A stretch of DNA of 64,000 nucleotides from Methanolobus bombayensis (GCF_017873415.1 NZ_JAGGKD010000004.1:124001-188000), one strand, 5' to 3'; positions 1 to 8,193 are shown, counted from the stretch's first letter. Notes: generated by a model from the sequence alone, not told the origin. Translations and numbers: made by a program.

Positions 1-104
1 TTATGGATTAGTTTATCAACAGAATTGTAAATATCATCCAGGTCTTTGATTATTGTTTGCCGGTTAGCTCTTTCAATTTCTTCCGGGTCTTTTAATATTT
101 CCAT
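1..104 (-). CDS. Partial hypothetical protein, N-terminus only
   Basis: An open frame starts with ATG at 104 and runs off the left edge without a stop. The visible 34 residues are charged and helix-prone (begins MEILKDPEEIERANRQ) and show no recognisable domain. It lies 40 bases after the stop of the zinc-ribbon membrane protein and on the same strand, so it is probably the last visible gene of the ESCRT-like operon. No strong ribosome binding site is seen. A helical or coiled-coil protein is likely, but the function cannot be judged from this fragment. Confidence 0.5.
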   Translation of the reverse strand, partial: MEILKDPEEIERANRQTIIKDLDDIYNSVDKLIH

Positions 105-144
105 CTTAAATCATTCCCGCATTTTATCATTTAATTTCCAATGA

Positions 145-1908
145 TCACATTATCTTTGTGCCACATTCACTACAGAAATTAGCTCCTGAAACTATCTTTG
201 CACCGCATGAAGGGCAGAAGTTTACTCTGGACTCATTTCTCTGTATTATATTATCCTCAATAAGTACGTCTTCACTGCAATTTCCATTAGGGTCACATGA
301 GTTGAGAAGATTACTTCTTTGGATGATAGAGTCTCTGATGTTGACATTTACTATCTGCTTCAGCTCAGCCTGTTCATTCTCTGTGGATTTTTTGCTATTT
401 ATCTCTGTGAAGATATCCCTACCAAATTCTGAAAGCATTCCAACCAGAGAGCCACCTGTCTGTGTTGCTCCGAAAATCTCAATGCTTTCAGTATCTTCAG
501 AAATCGTGATCTTAAGAACAATATCATAACCGTTTACCTTTGTTTTTCCATAATACCACGTTTCATAGTTTTTTCCATCCTTTGTTTTTAAAGTCCTTAT
601 GTGTCTGATATCATGTTTCTGTATCATCTCTCTACATATTTTCATAAGGTTTGCAGCATCCATTTCAGAATTAATTCTGTAAACTTTGCTGTCTCTGAAA
701 GGAAGTGATTCGACAAGTTCCCTGAGCATTCCTGTGTTTATATTTGTGGAAGAAGTTGTTTCCAGTATAGGACAGGTAACTTCAATCTTCTTAGGTCTCA
801 TTTCGGTGCTCAAAAGTTTTCCCTGTGCATCCTTGTAGAATATCCTGCATTTTATTTCCGAGGACTTTGAGCATAGCAGGGGATCAAAATAGACTGCCAC
901 AGATCTCGAGTTTTGACCCTGTATATTTCCAAGCATGAGTCTGTTGTTCTTGATGGAATATGATGGTTCGAATCTGTCTATCCTGAAGAGATGTTCGTCA
1001 AAATCGAATTCCAGTGTCACATCATTTATAACCAGAGATGAGGGGTTGTTCAACGACATTTTCAGGCGTACAAAGCCCTGGTAGAATTCTGTTTCCCTTT
1101 CAATTTGGAGAGGGCTTGTAACGTTTTGAGTATTTATGACAGGAGTTTGCTGACCAGTGACAGTTTCATATGTTCCAATGTCAAGGGGTTCTTTTTCATA
1201 GTAATTGTCATTTATAAGGTATGCAACGTACAGTTTCCCAATATCGATGTGGTCTGGCATCCTCGGATAAACAAAAATAGCGGTATATCCAGATGAACCA
1301 GGGGGGACTACATCTATGGTCACATCAGGTTCGTCACAACGGACAAGACGGTTGCATTTGGCTATAATGGAAATATCTCTTACTTCCAGATCAGATGGAT
1401 TTACAATAGTTATTTTTACAGGATTTTCTGTCTCAGTTCTAAGTGGTTGTTGCACCTCAATGAGCACCTGCACTGAATCACTTGCTTCCTGTTCGATCTG
1501 GAGTCTTTGCTGTATTTCCCTTTCTTTATCAGCATTCTTTTTCAGCAATATCTTTCTGACCTTTGATCCTGAACGCAAGGCCACAATTGTACAAACGAGA
1601 ATTGAAATGAGGGGTGCAGGTTTAACTGAAGAAAAAATAATAGCTCCGACTATTGCTATGACCAATCCCAGAAAAAAGGCATTAGAAATGATGGAATCTG
1701 CTCCATAATAGTTTTCTTTTTCTATTTTCTTGTTCAAGGATCCCTGAACAATATAAGCTGTAACAAAAGCAAGTATCAAACCTATTATGGCACCGCCTAT
1801 AGCATTTGGGAATCCTCTTGTGAGGCCCAAAAGGAAACCGATGTAGACTCCAATGAGCAGGTTGTTCCTGGGGTCAAAATATGAAAGTTTCAATGACATC
1901 GGTATCAC
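145..1908 (-). CDS. Membrane protein with beta repeats and C-terminal zinc ribbon
   Basis: 587 residues. The N-terminus has about four hydrophobic segments (roughly residues 14-60 and 70-115), then a basic, coiled stretch. A long region with the spacing of CARDB/Ig-like beta domains follows (about 145-390), then a mixed alpha/beta part. The C-terminus is a zinc ribbon with two CxxC pairs (CPSC and CSEC). Just before the ribbon lies DSIIQRSN, which recurs in the protein at 5335-6906. The GTG start overlaps the stop of the upstream AAA ATPase gene by four bases (GTGA), so the two are translationally coupled; an ATG three codons later (1899) is an alternative. I infer a membrane anchor whose beta domains and ribbon face the cytoplasm and may scaffold the ESCRT-like proteins. 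The function is unproven. Confidence 0.85.
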   Translation of the reverse strand: MIPMSLKLSYFDPRNNLLIGVYIGFLLGLTRGFPNAIGGAIIGLILAFVTAYIVQGSLNKKIEKENYYGADSIISNAFFLGLVIAIVGAIIFSSVKPAPLISILVCTIVALRSGSKVRKILLKKNADKEREIQQRLQIEQEASDSVQVLIEVQQPLRTETENPVKITIVNPSDLEVRDISIIAKCNRLVRCDEPDVTIDVVPPGSSGYTAIFVYPRMPDHIDIGKLYVAYLINDNYYEKEPLDIGTYETVTGQQTPVINTQNVTSPLQIERETEFYQGFVRLKMSLNNPSSLVINDVTLEFDFDEHLFRIDRFEPSYSIKNNRLMLGNIQGQNSRSVAVYFDPLLCSKSSEIKCRIFYKDAQGKLLSTEMRPKKIEVTCPILETTSSTNINTGMLRELVESLPFRDSKVYRINSEMDAANLMKICREMIQKHDIRHIRTLKTKDGKNYETWYYGKTKVNGYDIVLKITISEDTESIEIFGATQTGGSLVGMLSEFGRDIFTEINSKKSTENEQAELKQIVNVNIRDSIIQRSNLLNSCDPNGNCSEDVLIEDNIIQRNESRVNFCPSCGAKIVSGANFCSECGTKIM

Positions 1909-3083
1909 TTATTCAGTATCTCTGCAAATACTTCTTCTTCACCACTTTTCTGAATGGCGGATCTGGCTTCGATATACCAGCTTACTATGGACGGCTTACG
2001 TTTCTCCAGAACAGTCTCAAAATCCCTGAGTTCTATCTTGCGGGTTTCACCACCTTTTAGTGCCTCTCCAAGAGGTATGTCGGCTGCCTCTTTGCATATG
2101 GCTGCAAGATCAGCCCCGGAATATGATCTCGTTAATTCTGCAAGATGTTTGATATCAATATCTTCATCAATCGGACGTTTCTTTAGGTGGATTTTAAGTA
2201 TTGCTTCCCTTGCATCGAGATCAGGCTCTGGAACAAATACAAGTTTGCTGAAACGTCCAGGACGTCTTAATGCTGGGTCAATTGCCCAGGGTTCATTGGT
2301 AGCTGCCAGAACAAGAAGGTTATCCGATGCAGTATCTACACCATCCATTTGTGCCAGCAGTTCGTTGACGACTCTTTTCGCATAGTCCTCGCTTTCACTT
2401 CTCCGTGAGGCAATGGAATCTATTTCATCAAAGAATATTATGGACCTTTCTTCGTTCCTTGCTATATCAAATACCTGTTTGACATTTTTTTCAGAAGCAC
2501 CCACCCATTTGCTAACAATGCTGCTGGTCTTAACACTGATGAAATCCGCACCGCACTCTTTTGCCGCAGCCTTTGCCATCATTGTCTTTCCACAGCCAGG
2601 CGGGCCGTAAAGCAAAATCCCTTCTCCGGCTTTCTGACCATACATCTGATAGAGTTCTTTGTGGGTAAATGGATAAATTATAGCTTTGCGAATCTCTTCT
2701 TTAACGTCTTCAAGGCCACCTATTTCTGAAAAACCAATATCAGGTACCTCTTTCAGAAAAACATCATTCTTTGAAAGTGACGAATCATCACTATTTGTCC
2801 TACTTTTTTTACCATCAAACTGGCCACCTGAAGACATAACTGTTGAGCCTTTGAGTGATTGTGCTTTGGAAAAAAGATGCTCTGCAAGATCACGTTGTGT
2901 ATTGCGGTCTATCTCATCGCCAGCCATGCCAGAAGCATCATTATAGAGTTTAGCAGCTTTCAGGTAAAGCTCCCTGGCTCTTTCCTTCTCGCCCCTGTCC
3001 TCTAGATCCTTTGCAGCTTTAGCATAGCCACGTGCCTGAGCGGCAAAAGTAACAGCTGAGTTCAAATAGGCACCCCTTATCAA
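1905..3083 (-). CDS. Vps4/CdvC-like MIT-AAA ATPase
   Basis: 392 residues. Residues about 10-78 form a helical hairpin region like an MIT domain (AKAAKDLEDRGEKERARELY). A Ser/Asp-rich linker leads to one AAA domain: Walker A GPPGCGKT at 160-167, pore loop KWVG at 192-195 followed by ASEKNVKQ, Walker B IIFFDE at 215-220, sensor Asn 263 and arginine fingers in LRRPGRF at 272-278. The KWVGASEK stretch and single AAA domain are typical of Vps4/katanin/CdvC enzymes, which pull ESCRT-III subunits out of polymers. The gene directly follows the Snf7-like gene, the expected partner. Start is TTG at 3083; a TTG at 3065 preceded by AAGGGG is an equally good start. The linker replaces the proline-rich one of some homologues. 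A generic Cdc48-type ATPase is the alternative. Confidence 0.9.
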   Translation of the reverse strand: MIRGAYLNSAVTFAAQARGYAKAAKDLEDRGEKERARELYLKAAKLYNDASGMAGDEIDRNTQRDLAEHLFSKAQSLKGSTVMSSGGQFDGKKSRTNSDDSSLSKNDVFLKEVPDIGFSEIGGLEDVKEEIRKAIIYPFTHKELYQMYGQKAGEGILLYGPPGCGKTMMAKAAAKECGADFISVKTSSIVSKWVGASEKNVKQVFDIARNEERSIIFFDEIDSIASRRSESEDYAKRVVNELLAQMDGVDTASDNLLVLAATNEPWAIDPALRRPGRFSKLVFVPEPDLDAREAILKIHLKKRPIDEDIDIKHLAELTRSYSGADLAAICKEAADIPLGEALKGGETRKIELRDFETVLEKRKPSIVSWYIEARSAIQKSGEEEVFAEILNK

Positions 3084-3112
3084 CCCTGGAGATTATCAAA
3101 TGGGAGGTACCG

Positions 3113-3682
3113 TTATTCGGTATCTGCCATCTCTGATTCTATCTTCTTGGAGAGTTCGTCCTTTGCAGGTTCCTCGCTTGACAGTTCGGCAAGGAGTTCT
3201 GATCTTAATGAATCCTGCATTTCGTTAAGTTCTGTGCCACCGCCCATTGCCGCATCCATGGAAGCGGTCATCATGTTTGTTGCGGTGTTCACTTTCTCCA
3301 TGGAGGTTCTTATGTTAGTTACAGCTCCCTCCAGTTTAGAAGTATCAAAGCCAAGTTGTTTCTGCCACTTGCCCAGATCCTGGCCGATTTCCACAACTTC
3401 TTTAAGTCCTGTTTGCATTTCGATAACATCTGTCATGGACTGTGCCATTTCAACCATGTTGCTGATGGTGTTGACCTGGCCTTCAACCAATGAATATCTT
3501 CTTGAGGCAACCCTGAATTCCCTGTCGTTCCCCTTGGCAAGAGCTTCTTTTGCCTGCTCTCTTGATTGGTTCTGTTTTTTGATCAGTTCTTTTTCACGTG
3601 TAGACAGTCTCTGTTCTGAAATAGTCAGTTTTGTTTTAAGCTCTTCAGGTGATACCTTCTTGAATGGATTAGTCAATCCCAC
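3113..3682 (-). CDS. ESCRT-III/Snf7-like protein (CdvB/CHMP-like)
   Basis: 189 residues, almost wholly helical. It begins with a short basic stretch (NPFKK), then a long first hairpin (about 15-85) containing AKEALAKGNDREFRVASRRY, the pattern seen in ESCRT-III helices 1-2. Further helices follow (LGKWQKQLGFDTSKLEGA) and then a Met-rich segment TNMMTASMDAAMGG. An acidic tail ends in DELSKKIESEM, which faintly resembles an MIT-interacting motif. Layout and length fit CHMP/CdvB proteins, which polymerise on membranes and are recycled by Vps4. The GTG start abuts the stop of the upstream small gene (TAAGTG) with GGAGGA just before, so translation is coupled. The assignment rests on pattern and on the adjacent MIT-AAA gene; a PspA/IM30 relative is the main alternative. 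Confidence 0.78.
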   Translation of the reverse strand: MGLTNPFKKVSPEELKTKLTISEQRLSTREKELIKKQNQSREQAKEALAKGNDREFRVASRRYSLVEGQVNTISNMVEMAQSMTDVIEMQTGLKEVVEIGQDLGKWQKQLGFDTSKLEGAVTNIRTSMEKVNTATNMMTASMDAAMGGGTELNEMQDSLRSELLAELSSEEPAKDELSKKIESEMADTE

Positions 3683-3838
3683 TTATAATTCCTCCTCCAT
3701 TTTCTTTTGCTTTGCATATCTGACACAAAGCTTAACAGCTTCAGATCTGTTAATTGCTATTCCCATTTCTACCAGTGTGTCCAGATATACTTTGCTGTCT
3801 TCTGATATTCTTGCACTTATAGGGTAAGAATTTGCCAT
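3683..3838 (-). CDS. Small ribbon-helix-helix protein
   Basis: A 51-residue protein with ATG at 3838, preceded by AAGGT. The sequence reads MANSYPISARISEDSKVYLD and continues with NRSEAVKLCVRYAKQKK. This has the ribbon-helix-helix layout: a short beta strand (ISARIS), a helix, a turn with the NRSEA motif, and a second helix. RHH proteins of this size bind DNA as dimers and often repress their own operon. It is the first gene of the Snf7-AAA-membrane protein operon and its stop directly abuts the Snf7-like start. An inverted repeat lies 14-27 bases upstream of its start. The family call is by pattern only. Confidence 0.75.
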   Translation of the reverse strand: MANSYPISARISEDSKVYLDTLVEMGIAINRSEAVKLCVRYAKQKKMEEEL

Positions 3839-3947
3839 AGTTATTACCTTAGCATATTAGTATGCCTATGTATACAATGGAAAACGATATATATAATATT
3901 TACTCATATAATCAATATAAGTATTATTTAAAAAAAGGTGGCAATAA
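3839..3947. promoter_or_regulatory. Divergent promoter region with inverted repeat
   Basis: This gap separates the RHH-Snf7-AAA operon from the SPFH-like gene. A TATA-like stretch (ATATATAATAT, 3888-3899) suits the plus-strand gene, and AGGTGG at 3936-3941 is its ribosome binding site. An inverted repeat GCATA-TTAG-TATGC lies at 3852-3865, close to the RHH start, and could be the RHH operator. Confidence 0.5.
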
Positions 3948-5240
3948 ATGGTATTTAAGTGGAAAAGAGAAGCAGACGATATTGCCAGGGTAGTTCCTAA
4001 AAAAGAGGTTGGAGGATTTTTCAGTAAAGCTGTTATACTCTCTCCAAACGAAAAAGCTGCCATGGTCAGGAACGGGGAAGTTGACAAAATAGTTGACAGC
4101 GGTAAACTGAAGGTCGGAGGACTATTAAAACCCGGAACCATTGGGAAAGATGTTGATGTTGCCTTGATGGATACATCCCCAAAGGATCTGGAATGGGAAC
4201 AACCGGAGCTGTGGACCCGTGACAACCAGAAAGTTTCCTGCAAAGGTCTTCTGAGATTCAGAATACAGGATCCCAAACGTTTCTTCCAGATGTTATATGC
4301 CTATTCCACTCCTGATAAAAAAGGAATCAGGGCACTTTCCATCCAAGACATATACAGGCGTCTTGAAAGTGAGGTACTGACACTTGTTCTTGAACCGGAA
4401 TTAAGGCAGGAGGACATAGAACAATTGTATGGGAACAGGAATCTCCGCCTGAACATTGAGAATGAACTTGAAATACGCCTTAAGTCAACTCTTTCTATGT
4501 GGGGACTGGAGATGCTGAAATATACCGTACAGTGGAACCTGGGATCCTATGGTGAGGTAATGCAGGCTACCAATGACTTCCAAACCAGGGAAGAACTTGC
4601 TGAACTTGACACTCTTTCAGTTGAAGGTGATCTTGAGCGCAGGGGAAGGGAGGAAGTTGCAGGGATGCGTGCAGAACAGGCAACTGTTGCAACAGAAAAA
4701 GATTTCCAGCGTGACCAGTATTTAAAGGATATCAAATCCGACCTGGATGCAGAAAGGCTACAGTCTGAAGCTGATATGAAGGAAGCAAGGGATGCTATAC
4801 GTCTGAAAGAAGAACTGAAATTTTCAAAGGCCAGGGGTATGCGTGCTGAACTTGAGGTTGAGCAGGATATGAAGGATCGCGAGCATGGCCGTGATATGGA
4901 ATATCTAAAACACATCACCGAGACAGGAGGTTCAGATGTTGCAAAGACCGTAAGTGAAGGCCGGGAATATGGCAGGATGTCACCTGAACAGCTCGAAGCA
5001 CTTGCAAAGGTCAAGCACAGTGAAACTGCAGCAAAGGAAGATAAGGTCCGTTTCATGATGGAAGTAGAGGACAGGGAGCGTGAGGATTCTTACCGCAGGC
5101 AGGAGCTGGATGCCGGTATGATGGGGGCTGCACAGGGCAAGGTATCCTCTACTGTAAGAAAATGTCCGGGATGCGGGTCAACAGTACCTTCTGAAGCAAG
5201 CTTTTGTAGCCAGTGTGGTAAACGATTAACAGATGCCTGA
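3948..5240 (+). CDS. SPFH/band 7-like protein with C-terminal zinc ribbon
   Basis: 430 residues with no signal peptide. Residues about 20-205 look like an SPFH (band 7/flotillin) domain (FFSKAVILSPNEKAAMVRNG, later CKGLLRFRIQDPKRFF). A long Glu/Arg-rich coiled coil spans about 210-395, and a zinc ribbon ends the protein (CPGCGSTVPSEASFCSQCGK). This layout matches the bacterial SPFH-zinc-ribbon proteins of the YdjI type, which work with PspA-family proteins at membranes. The start is ATG with AGGTGG nine bases upstream. It is divergent from the Snf7/Vps4-like operon and shares its regulatory gap, which supports a joint role in membrane remodelling. The SPFH call is by pattern; the ribbon is certain. 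Confidence 0.82.
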   Translation: MVFKWKREADDIARVVPKKEVGGFFSKAVILSPNEKAAMVRNGEVDKIVDSGKLKVGGLLKPGTIGKDVDVALMDTSPKDLEWEQPELWTRDNQKVSCKGLLRFRIQDPKRFFQMLYAYSTPDKKGIRALSIQDIYRRLESEVLTLVLEPELRQEDIEQLYGNRNLRLNIENELEIRLKSTLSMWGLEMLKYTVQWNLGSYGEVMQATNDFQTREELAELDTLSVEGDLERRGREEVAGMRAEQATVATEKDFQRDQYLKDIKSDLDAERLQSEADMKEARDAIRLKEELKFSKARGMRAELEVEQDMKDREHGRDMEYLKHITETGGSDVAKTVSEGREYGRMSPEQLEALAKVKHSETAAKEDKVRFMMEVEDREREDSYRRQELDAGMMGAAQGKVSSTVRKCPGCGSTVPSEASFCSQCGKRLTDA

Positions 5241-5334
5241 TGGTTTCTGTTAAATTTGCTTTTTATATTCTAAGCGAAGATTAATATCATTTGGAATAAA
5301 AACGTAAAAGGGATTAGTTGCAAGGTAGGTTGGA

Positions 5335-6906
5335 ATGTTGGTACAAAAATCTCTCAGAATTCCGTTAATTCTTTTTTTCCTCTTTAGTATTATTAGTTTT
5401 AGTATCGGAGTGGTTTCCGCATCAGATGATGAATTGATATTTGCTGAGGATGAGATTATTGAGGTTCAGGATGGATATTACCTGAATATAGTTGATATTG
5501 ACACATATGATCATACTGTGGGGATAGCAGTTTCATATTATGATACTCTGGTTCAGGACCAGTACTATGCAGAAGGTGATTATTTTAGTTACCGTGATGA
5601 CTATCTTACTCTGCAATTCAGGATTGATGATGTTTATTATGATTCTTTCTACGGTTATGATTATGTGGTCATTTCGGACATTTACATTTATCCTGACTAT
5701 ACTGTTGACTACGATTCAACTGATGTCATAACCAGAGATTCCGATGACTATACTGATTACACTGAAGATTATAGATATGATTATTCGGATTATGATTATT
5801 CCACAACATCTGATGAAGATGCATTTTATGAAATGTTTGGCACTCTGATAGTTATATTTGTAATTGTTCTGGTACTAAGAAAACTATCAAAAAAGAAAAA
5901 TAAAAAGAAATCTTTCTCTGAAGATGAAGCAAATAAAAGTTTTAATCTTGCTGAATTTTCAAAGGAAAAAAGATCAGATTCTTCGACGATAAATTCTGAA
6001 ACTACAAACCCTGCAGCAGCTGATCTTGCTAAATCTTCTAAAAACAAACCGGTTGTTATTAAGTCGGCTATTCAGTACAAAGGAGCTAACATACTTTACA
6101 AGATAAAGGTGGAAAACACATCAGATGAACCCATGGGTGACATAACCATCAGTCTTTTTGTTCCTGATGTCTTTCGCATAAAAGATAGCCAGAAGAATAT
6201 TTCAATGTTACAGCCTGGTGAAGGTAAAGCGGTGACATTTTCCATAAGACCTACAGGTGAATGCGGGGATTGTATATTCGCAGGTAACATCAGGTATTAT
6301 GATTACAATCGTAAAAAACACGTTCAAATGGATCTGAGTAACAAGATGGTAAATATCGTTTGTCCTGTACTTAAGGTAAAAGAGATCGATGAAAATGCGT
6401 GGAGAATGAGTGTAAGTTCAATGATGATTGCGGAAGAAGATACAAAGGATCTGGAAATCCCTGCCGAGAATCTCTTTGATATTTCCACCCGTATCCTGAA
6501 AGATATGAACATGTATATGATAACACCGGAGATCACATCTACGCAGCAACTTTTCACAGGTGTGGCAAGATTCTATGCAGAAGGTGTTGCCGGCATGAAG
6601 TATGCAGCCTATATTGAAGTTGTAGGTAAGCGTAAATCCAGACTTATCGTTAAAGCCTGGGCTGAAAAAGAGGAAGGACTTACCGGCTTTTATCATAAGA
6701 TCCTTGAAGAGATCGAAAAGAGAACTGATATAAAGCTCTTTGTTGATGATTCTGTAACCCAGTACAACATAAGCAATACTACGATACAGGATAGTGTTAT
6801 TCAGCGTTCGAATATTGGTAATGGAAAAAGAAAGTGTCCTCAGTGCGGCCGTGAAACCGGGAACAATGAAAAGTTCTGTGTAAACTGCGGTCAGAAACTT
6901 GAATGA
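5335..6906 (+). CDS. Secreted/transmembrane protein with cytoplasmic zinc ribbon
   Basis: 523 residues. Residues 1-29 are a signal peptide. An extracellular domain rich in Tyr and Asp (30-165) ends in a low-complexity Asp/Tyr/Ser stretch. One transmembrane helix (about 168-182) is followed by a Lys-rich stop (KKKNKKK). The cytoplasmic part has an Ig/CARDB-like beta domain (about 235-345), a mixed domain, the motif QDSVIQRSN and a terminal zinc ribbon (CPQC and CVNC). The end of the protein resembles that of the product of 145-1908. It lies 94 bases after the SPFH-like gene on the same strand, with GGTAGGT before the ATG. It could sense the cell surface and recruit the ESCRT-like proteins; this is inference. 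Confidence 0.82.
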   Translation: MLVQKSLRIPLILFFLFSIISFSIGVVSASDDELIFAEDEIIEVQDGYYLNIVDIDTYDHTVGIAVSYYDTLVQDQYYAEGDYFSYRDDYLTLQFRIDDVYYDSFYGYDYVVISDIYIYPDYTVDYDSTDVITRDSDDYTDYTEDYRYDYSDYDYSTTSDEDAFYEMFGTLIVIFVIVLVLRKLSKKKNKKKSFSEDEANKSFNLAEFSKEKRSDSSTINSETTNPAAADLAKSSKNKPVVIKSAIQYKGANILYKIKVENTSDEPMGDITISLFVPDVFRIKDSQKNISMLQPGEGKAVTFSIRPTGECGDCIFAGNIRYYDYNRKKHVQMDLSNKMVNIVCPVLKVKEIDENAWRMSVSSMMIAEEDTKDLEIPAENLFDISTRILKDMNMYMITPEITSTQQLFTGVARFYAEGVAGMKYAAYIEVVGKRKSRLIVKAWAEKEEGLTGFYHKILEEIEKRTDIKLFVDDSVTQYNISNTTIQDSVIQRSNIGNGKRKCPQCGRETGNNEKFCVNCGQKLE

Positions 6907-6921
6907 ACAGAGACTTGTTTG

Positions 6922-8193
6922 TCATACTACCTTATGAATTCCCAGATCAAATGGCTCCTGCTGGCAGATTATATCGTTTACTTCAAAGGAAAAATTCAAG
7001 TTCCCGAAATCTATTTTCCCGTGATTGACGGGCTTTACAACAAGAGACGTAAAACCTGAAGAATGAGCCTGTATTTCCTTGATGCAGACATTTGGTTCAT
7101 GGCATTCTATAAAAGATGAAAAACAGCTATTAAAGCATACATTTTTGATTACTTCGTCGGATCTGTTGTCTACATATATACCTATGGTATTTCCAACCTC
7201 GATATGCAATGAGTCCGGTACCTTGATCCTGACATTGACCTCAGGTATCCGGACATAATATTTTCCGAAAGGAATCGGCCCAATTTTACAATTGTTTCCT
7301 GCAATGCTGAAAAAGACCTCAAAACTTCCTAGGGATATGTCCCCTCCTTTAGTTGGAGTTATGCGATATTCCGTATTGAAAGCTGAGTCCGGAGCTACAT
7401 TTTTTGTTTCGGAAAAAGCAGTATCATAGTTCAGGTCATTTATAAATGAGCATTTGGCATGCAAATCTCCTAATTCGATTTTTGACTTGTTTGTCATTTT
7501 GATTGAAAGCCGGTTTTCATGTGCGAATCTGAACTGTCCCCTGACATCAACATTAAGCTGAAGATAACTATGCCTGACTTTTATATTCTCAAAAAAGAAA
7601 GGTGGTTTCTGGTGTTTATGCTTATCAACCTCAAGATACAGGTCATAATAACCCATTGAGACATCACCTGTTATCAGAGGTACAAATGAGATATTTGCAC
7701 AAACAGATGAACCGGGTTCAAGTGAGCCAAGACTGAGCACAGGCTTGCTGCAAAGTACTGTTGTAGGAAAAACAGCTCGTATCCAGATGTTTTCGATTCG
7801 TTTGGCAGTAGGGTTGTTTATTCTCAGGTAAAGCGGGTTTTTAAATCCGAGCTCAACTGAATCTGCAAACTTGTATTCAACATTTACGGAATCCACAACA
7901 TACAGTTCTCTTATTCTTCTTCTTTCGATACCTATTTTCTTTTCATAGATCCAGAATATGTATAATGGCAGGTATAGAAGAACAACATACAGTGGAGCAC
8001 TGGCAAGATAAACCGGATCTGGCCTGCTTGTAACTGAAAGTATGCGGGTCACTATGAAAAACGTAGTAAGCACGACCCAGAGGAATACGTAGAACTGAAA
8101 AAATATTCCAGTTCTTCCACCTGCTTCATTTTGAAGTGTATATGTGATGGATCTTGCAATGTCATTAAGAGGCCCTAATTTCAGTTGAACCAC
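6922..8193 (-). CDS. Membrane protein with CARDB-like repeats
   Basis: 423 residues. Two hydrophobic helices (about 28-48 and 58-80) are followed by three beta-rich repeats of roughly 110 residues. The last repeat (CHEPNVCIKEIQAHSSGFTS and on to EPFDLGIHKV) closely parallels a segment of the protein at 145-1908 (CDEPDVTIDVVPPGSSGYTA to EPLDIGTYE). The two proteins are therefore related, but this one lacks the zinc ribbon. The gene is convergent with 5335-6906, with only 15 bases between. The start is GTG at 8193 inside an AAAGGTGG stretch, which is awkward, and the true start could differ slightly. It probably belongs functionally to the ESCRT-like cluster. Confidence 0.75.
   Translation of the reverse strand: MVQLKLGPLNDIARSITYTLQNEAGGRTGIFFQFYVFLWVVLTTFFIVTRILSVTSRPDPVYLASAPLYVVLLYLPLYIFWIYEKKIGIERRRIRELYVVDSVNVEYKFADSVELGFKNPLYLRINNPTAKRIENIWIRAVFPTTVLCSKPVLSLGSLEPGSSVCANISFVPLITGDVSMGYYDLYLEVDKHKHQKPPFFFENIKVRHSYLQLNVDVRGQFRFAHENRLSIKMTNKSKIELGDLHAKCSFINDLNYDTAFSETKNVAPDSAFNTEYRITPTKGGDISLGSFEVFFSIAGNNCKIGPIPFGKYYVRIPEVNVRIKVPDSLHIEVGNTIGIYVDNRSDEVIKNVCFNSCFSSFIECHEPNVCIKEIQAHSSGFTSLVVKPVNHGKIDFGNLNFSFEVNDIICQQEPFDLGIHKVV

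Noticed and set aside
3948-5056. Long minus-strand frames opposite the SPFH-like gene (3866-4276 and 4547-5056)
   Set aside because: They are antisense to a well-supported gene, are rich in Ser/Arg from reversed codons and have no ribosome site or domain.
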